Part shown: positions 6,447 through 9,419 of the stretch, piece by piece
Layout of the letters: every line of letters starts with the position of its first letter
How positions within the stretch are numbered: position 1 is the stretch's first letter
The notes under the pieces: generated by a model
The model's input: the letters and a program-made list of their open reading frames with translations, nothing else
Told to the model about the DNA's origin: nothing
The model's database searches: none
Assembly: GCA_051649785.1 (NCBI GenBank)
Contig: JBOFHT010000099.1
Location: 1 to 9,419 of the forward strand
Source: JBOFHT01 sp051649785
GTDB lineage: Archaea > Methanobacteriota > Methanobacteria > Methanobacteriales > Methanobacteriaceae
DNA: 9,419 nucleotides
Reading direction: 5' to 3'
Translations under genes and position numbers: made by a program

Positions 6447-7718
6447 TTAACTGAATTTTATTAAATCTTTAAAGTCCTGGTATATTACATCTAGACCGCA
6501 CATCGTTGGTACATAGTTAGCGGCCTTAGCGGAATTTACACCGATTATATCATATCCTAACTCTTCAATAGGGGCAACCACCATACAAGTATCACAGTAT
6601 ATATGCCCTCCTGCTTTTTCTATAATTTTAGTATACCCCATTCTATCAGCAGCAGTTTTTACATTAATAGAAGTACATATCCAAAGATCATTTTTAATAG
6701 ATTTACCATTTACAAAGTTAGATACTTCCTTAATTTCTTCTAGTGATGCATGTGGGCATCCAAGACAGACTAAATCAGCACAAACATTTTTATCAACTAC
6801 AACAGTAGACATTTTTTCAGATGCTGCACTTAAATCATCCATACTAATAGAAATATATTCAACATTACTGATTTTTTTATTATTGATATCCCCATCTTTA
6901 GGATTTATTCCAAGAGCTTTTTGAACATCCTTATATTCAGGAGTTATATTTTGAATATGATATAATGCTACAGCTCCCGAAGAAGCTAAAGCAGCCCCCA
7001 TAGTTTTTAAATCATTATTATCTGAAATAGCATTATTAAGAGTATTATGTCCAAATATAAAGTAAGGAATACCCCCTCCAACTTCTTTTCCTACAATATA
7101 TCCAATAGTTCCATAATCAATGCCTGATAATGGAGTTTCGACATTAATTATATGAGTAGCTACCCTATTCTCACTAAGGTGAAATCCATAGCAGGGAGTT
7201 TTACCAGTAATAGCGGCAGCAAGTGCAGCAGGTCCCCCTTCACGGTTAGTTCTAGCACCAATAACTGAATTAACATAAGCCACAGCTGATGATTCTGCCC
7301 ATGCAACATGATCCCCTAATCTAGGAACATTACCGATAAGGTATGGTGTACAAGTACATGTAGAGGAAATACCTATTTTTTCATAAGCTTCAATAATTTC
7401 TAACTGTTTACTACTAAATTCTTTACTAAAACCCATAGATTTCCAGTTATCTAAGTCAACACCAGCAGGATTTAAAGTAGAAGGAATTTTCAAGTTAATC
7501 TTGTTATTAATAGTACCTTTAGCTAAATCTTGTAAGTATTCTAATCCAGCATCCCCAATTGTTTTGTATGAAACACCAGATACTTGAGCCGAAGTAATAT
7601 CTACTAATCTTTCAGCACCATAAATATTACCCAAGGCCACTAATATCTCCATTGACTTTTGAACGGTTTCCCCATATTCCCCATTATACATTTTATGTTC
7701 TTCTTTTTTAAGTTCCAT
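6447..7718 (-). CDS. Aconitase X catalytic subunit; probable phosphomevalonate dehydratase large subunit
   Basis: The 423-residue product belongs to the aconitase X (AcnX, formerly DUF521) family. In archaea the large subunit pairs with a small swivel-domain subunit to form phosphomevalonate dehydratase, which makes trans-anhydromevalonate 5-phosphate on the archaeal isoprenoid route to membrane lipids. Family blocks are clear: NGEYGE near the start, VSGVSYKTIGDAGLE (46-60), CTCTPY (121-126), GNVPRLGDHVAWAESSAV, GARTNREGGPAAL, GKTPCYGFHL, VCLGCPHASL (317-326) and YCDTCMVVAP (374-383). C121/C123, C318/C321 and C375/C378 are candidates for holding the iron-sulfur cluster, though which ones do so is inferred. 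Start at ATG 7718 is supported by AGGAG 7 bases upstream. The small subunit gene is not adjacent: downstream is the convergent antiporter gene and upstream there is no intact gene. The family is certain; substrate is inferred from the archaeal setting, other AcnX members acting on hydroxyproline derivatives. Confidence 0.93.
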   Translation of the reverse strand: MELKKEEHKMYNGEYGETVQKSMEILVALGNIYGAERLVDITSAQVSGVSYKTIGDAGLEYLQDLAKGTINNKINLKIPSTLNPAGVDLDNWKSMGFSKEFSSKQLEIIEAYEKIGISSTCTCTPYLIGNVPRLGDHVAWAESSAVAYVNSVIGARTNREGGPAALAAAITGKTPCYGFHLSENRVATHIINVETPLSGIDYGTIGYIVGKEVGGGIPYFIFGHNTLNNAISDNNDLKTMGAALASSGAVALYHIQNITPEYKDVQKALGINPKDGDINNKKISNVEYISISMDDLSAASEKMSTVVVDKNVCADLVCLGCPHASLEEIKEVSNFVNGKSIKNDLWICTSINVKTAADRMGYTKIIEKAGGHIYCDTCMVVAPIEELGYDIIGVNSAKAANYVPTMCGLDVIYQDFKDLIKFS

Positions 7719-7725
7719 AAAATAG

Positions 7726-7730
7726 CTCCT
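7726..7730 (-). promoter_or_regulatory. Ribosome binding site of the aconitase X gene
   Basis: AGGAG reads on the - strand at 7730-7726, 7 bases before the ATG at 7718. It differs from the GGTGR-N4 pattern seen before pyrB, trmI and the antiporter gene. Confidence 0.55.
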
Positions 7731-7745
7731 TTATCTCCAATTAGC

Positions 7746-7778
7746 TTATTAAATAGTTATTAAATGGTTATTAAATAG
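7746..7778. repeat. Three tandem 11-bp repeats upstream of the aconitase X gene
   Basis: TTATTAAATAG (7746-7756), TTATTAAATGG (7757-7767) and TTATTAAATAG (7768-7778) follow each other with no gap, with one substitution in the middle copy. The 11-bp period is about one helical turn. The array lies 28-60 bp before the ATG, where a promoter or operator would be expected, and a TATA-like TATATAA sits just beyond it (7797-7791, - strand). A regulatory role is inferred. Confidence 0.6.
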
Positions 7779-8250
7779 TCATTACCAGTATTATATAGTT
7801 AATATATTATAATATAAATATTGTTTTTAGTAGTATTAATAATATTGCTAATGAAACATGATAATAAACTCTAAAATATGGTAAATAACTCTAAAATCTA
7901 ATAATAAACAATACAAAAATAATAAAATTAAATAATTAAGTAAAATATTAATAATAATTATGATAAAAAACATTACAAAAATTGGGAGAAATAAAAAATG
8001 TATAAATATTAGAAATAAAAAAAAGTGAGAGAAAGTTAAAAATAAGAGTTAAAATAATTTTTAATAAAAAAATATAATTTTAGATTCATTTAAGTTTTTA
8101 GAGTAAGTATTCTATTAAACAATAACTAATAAATTGAACCAAACTCAATAATCGTTATTAGAGCTATTACTTAAAATTTAGGCAAATTACATGTAATAAC
8201 TACATAATAGGCCATATGATACCCATAATACTAATTAACCTAAAATTAAC
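7779..8250. other. AT-rich intergenic stretch without a gene
   Basis: No reading frame of credible length or composition was found on either strand. The stretch contains the candidate TATATAA for the aconitase X promoter (7791-7797). It also has an 11-bp direct repeat AACTCTAAAAT at 7867-7877 and 7887-7897 (period 20), and A-rich runs near 8015-8075 that are T-rich on the - strand. Those T runs could mark the end of the former adhesin-like gene to the right, but this is a guess. Confidence 0.4.
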
Positions 8251-8885
8251 CTAAATCCAAAAGTATCCACTACCTAAAACATCAATTATATTAACATTAT
8301 TACATGTAAAATTATCCTCATCACCATTATTACCCAAAATAACTAGAAATTGAGTAAAGTTACTTTAATAGTATTATAATTAACTAAAACATGAAAAACT
8401 TTGCCAATGTATTAAAACTATCTAAAGTACCAGTATTACATATGATAGTATTGTTATTAAAGACATTGATTGCAACTGTAAATTAGTAAAATTATTATTA
8501 ATAATAATATTATTGCTTAAAGAATTACCTGCTACATCAATACAAAGACCTGCATTTCCAGTGTAAGCATTATTTGAAATATTTATTCAACTTAACATTA
8601 AACTAACAGAAAAAGTATATTAGTACTTAGTTTATTATTATACTTATTAACTTTTATACCAGTTTTATTCTTGCCAGTTACATTATTAATATACTTTATT
8701 CCAGTATTAGTATTATCACTAGTATCTAAATTAACAACATCCATGTTAACACATTTAGAATTTATAGTACTATTAGATACAACATTATTACTAGAATTAT
8801 TAAAATTTACAGCCCATATAATTTTTAAACTTATTAATCTTGAGTTATTAATTCTCTTATTACTTCCAGTATGCTTGGAAATTTT
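8251..8885 (-). pseudogene. Decayed Asn-rich adhesin-like protein remnant
   Basis: The - strand holds three pieces of Asn/Ser/Thr-rich coding sequence in shifting frames. Piece 1 is open from 8885 to TAA 8600-8598 (96 codons) with TGA just upstream and no early start; it reads FNNSSNNVVSNSTINS and NTGIKYINNVTGKNKTG. Piece 2 (about 8586-8400) reads GNAGLCIDVAGNSLSNN, then needs a frame change near 8476-8480 to continue as VAINVFNNNTIICNTG. Piece 3 ends at TAG 8253-8251 and reads NNGDEDNFTCNNVNII. Such patterns resemble the parallel beta-helix repeats of the large surface adhesin-like proteins of Methanobrevibacter and Methanosphaera. No signal peptide or anchor is visible. The parts are too short for a surface protein, so this looks like a fragment of a once larger gene that has lost its start and gained stops and indels. 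Family assignment rests on composition and repeat style. Confidence 0.5.
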
Positions 8886-8939
8886 TCATATATTAGAGTG
8901 TATAAATAATAAATAAAGAGTATGCTAATAAAGTAATTC

Positions 8940-9203
8940 ATGGAACACTTAGGGATAATGATATTATTTTTAATAATAAATACCATAGCTATTTATATTT
9001 GGAGTAAACCCCTAAAAAAGTATTGGAGTGACTTGGAAAAATTAAAATCAGATGATACTTTATGAATGGACATGTTCAGGAGTTGAAGAAAGAACTGATA
9101 TGGAATATTAGCAAATGAATTACTAAGACATATTAATGAATGACAACTCAAGAATATAAAAAGCAGGAATGAGTTAAAAAGGAAAATCTTAGAGATAATA
9201 TAA
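8940..9203 (+). pseudogene. Broken small gene: one membrane segment plus charged helix
   Basis: From ATG 8940 an open frame gives 41 residues: a hydrophobic segment (GIMILFLIINTIAIYIW) followed by a charged stretch (KPLKKYWSDLEKLKSDD), ending at TGA 9063-9065. The same frame goes on to TAA 9201-9203 but is interrupted by TGA at 9063, 9084, 9096 and 9141. Between the first and third of these, the next frame reads smoothly as NGHVQELKKELIWNISK from 9065. The first frame then resumes as ANELLRHINE and QLKNIKSRNELKRKILEII. This looks like a small membrane-anchored protein with a coiled-coil-like tail, broken by frameshifts and a stop. No good ribosome binding site precedes it. The 41-residue front part could still be made as a small membrane protein, but I do not recognise the family. 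Confidence 0.35.
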
Positions 9204-9295
9204 ATAATATTTGAAATTAAAAATTAAATAAAAATGCATATATAATTCATGAAAAATTTTAAAAAATTAATTACAACTACAATAATAATTGATAT

Positions 9296-9419
9296 TGCCT
9301 GCATACTAACTCGTCTAGATCACAGGTAGAACAAACCCTTCCCTCCCAGAGCAACCCTCGAAGCAGGCAGCCTATCCAATGCTGGGTTTCTTAAAATCAC
9401 AGCCAGGCCATAACCCCCA
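9296..9419. other. GC-rich island at the right edge, identity unknown
   Basis: About 51% of bases 9301-9419 are G or C (61 of 119), with an abrupt change from the very AT-rich DNA to the left. Two readings compete. As RNA, TGCCTGC (9296-9302) can pair with GCAGGCA (9363-9369), and AAACCC (9333-9338) with GGGTTT (9384-9389); these cross, giving a pseudoknot-like layout, and CCCAG (9345-9349) could instead pair with CTGGG (9382-9386). As protein, the - strand is open from the edge (9418) for 32 codons to TGA 9322-9320, ending SRVALGGKGLFYL, with codons (CTG, AGG, GGG, TGA stop) unlike the other genes here. I could not match it with confidence to SRP RNA, RNase P RNA, 5S rRNA or a tRNA. The feature continues beyond the window. 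Confidence 0.35.

Noticed and set aside
7741..8250. CRISPR array or leader
   Set aside because: The repeats here are short (11 bp) and contiguous, or occur only twice; there are no spacers of regular length and no cas genes nearby.
8671..8916. 81-codon Leu/Ile-rich open frame on the + strand
   Set aside because: It is antisense to the Asn-rich remnant: AAT codons read backwards give Ile/Leu-type residues. It has no ribosome binding site and no recognisable family.
9063..9143. TGA recoding as selenocysteine in the small + strand gene
   Set aside because: Four TGA codons within 80 bases, no visible SECIS-like structure, and a smooth continuation in another frame point to frameshift decay instead.
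9296..9419. RNase P RNA or SRP RNA call for the GC-rich island
   Set aside because: Short stretches such as AGAGCAACCC (+) or TAGGCTGC (-) recall RNase P RNA, and GAAGCAGGCAGCC recalls the SRP helix 8 region. However, the ACAGAA...GGCTTA end of RNase P is not found where expected, and the SRP tetraloop stem does not pair.

Overview
The window looks like a piece of a methanogen chromosome, most likely Methanobacteriales close to Methanobrevibacter or Methanosphaera. Reasons: very AT-rich DNA with A/T-ending codons; archaeal families (Hef helicase-nuclease, archaeal TrmI tRNA methyltransferase, the aconitase X enzyme of the archaeal mevalonate pathway, a TrpB2-type tryptophan synthase beta chain); archaeal GGTGR ribosome binding sites; and remnants resembling the Asn-rich adhesin-like proteins common in gut methanogens. 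The assignment is by recognition of families, not by database search.

Layout. 1-194 (+): the last 63 residues of a TrpB2-type enzyme. 254-1186 (-): aspartate carbamoyltransferase catalytic chain (pyrB), apparently starting at an ATT codon. 1400-2182 (-): tRNA (adenine-N1)-methyltransferase TrmI, TTG start. 2305-4845 (-): Hef, an SF2 helicase joined to an XPF-type nuclease by a low-complexity linker. 5140-6393 (+): cation:proton antiporter, GTG start. 6447-7718 (-): aconitase X, probably the large subunit of phosphomevalonate dehydratase. From about 7719 to the right edge there is no intact gene: an AT-rich stretch, a decayed Asn-rich adhesin-like reading frame (8251-8885, -), a small broken membrane-anchored gene (8940-9203, +), and an abrupt island of about 51% GC (about 9296-9419) of unknown identity.

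How the genes relate. hef, trmI and pyrB are co-oriented, but gaps of 122 and 213 bp make one tight operon uncertain. They concern DNA repair, tRNA modification and pyrimidine synthesis and share no pathway. trpB2/pyrB and antiporter/aconitase X are convergent pairs; hef/antiporter is divergent. The usual partner subunits, pyrI for pyrB and the small subunit for aconitase X, are not in the window. The left 7.7 kb is ordinary housekeeping DNA. The right 1.7 kb is gene-poor, decaying accessory DNA.

The most notable observations are the pyrB AUU start, supported by a GGTGR-N4-start pattern shared with two other genes; the repeat-encoded linker of Hef; three 11-bp tandem repeats upstream of the aconitase X gene; and the GC-rich island at the right edge. 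No clear new multi-gene system was found.
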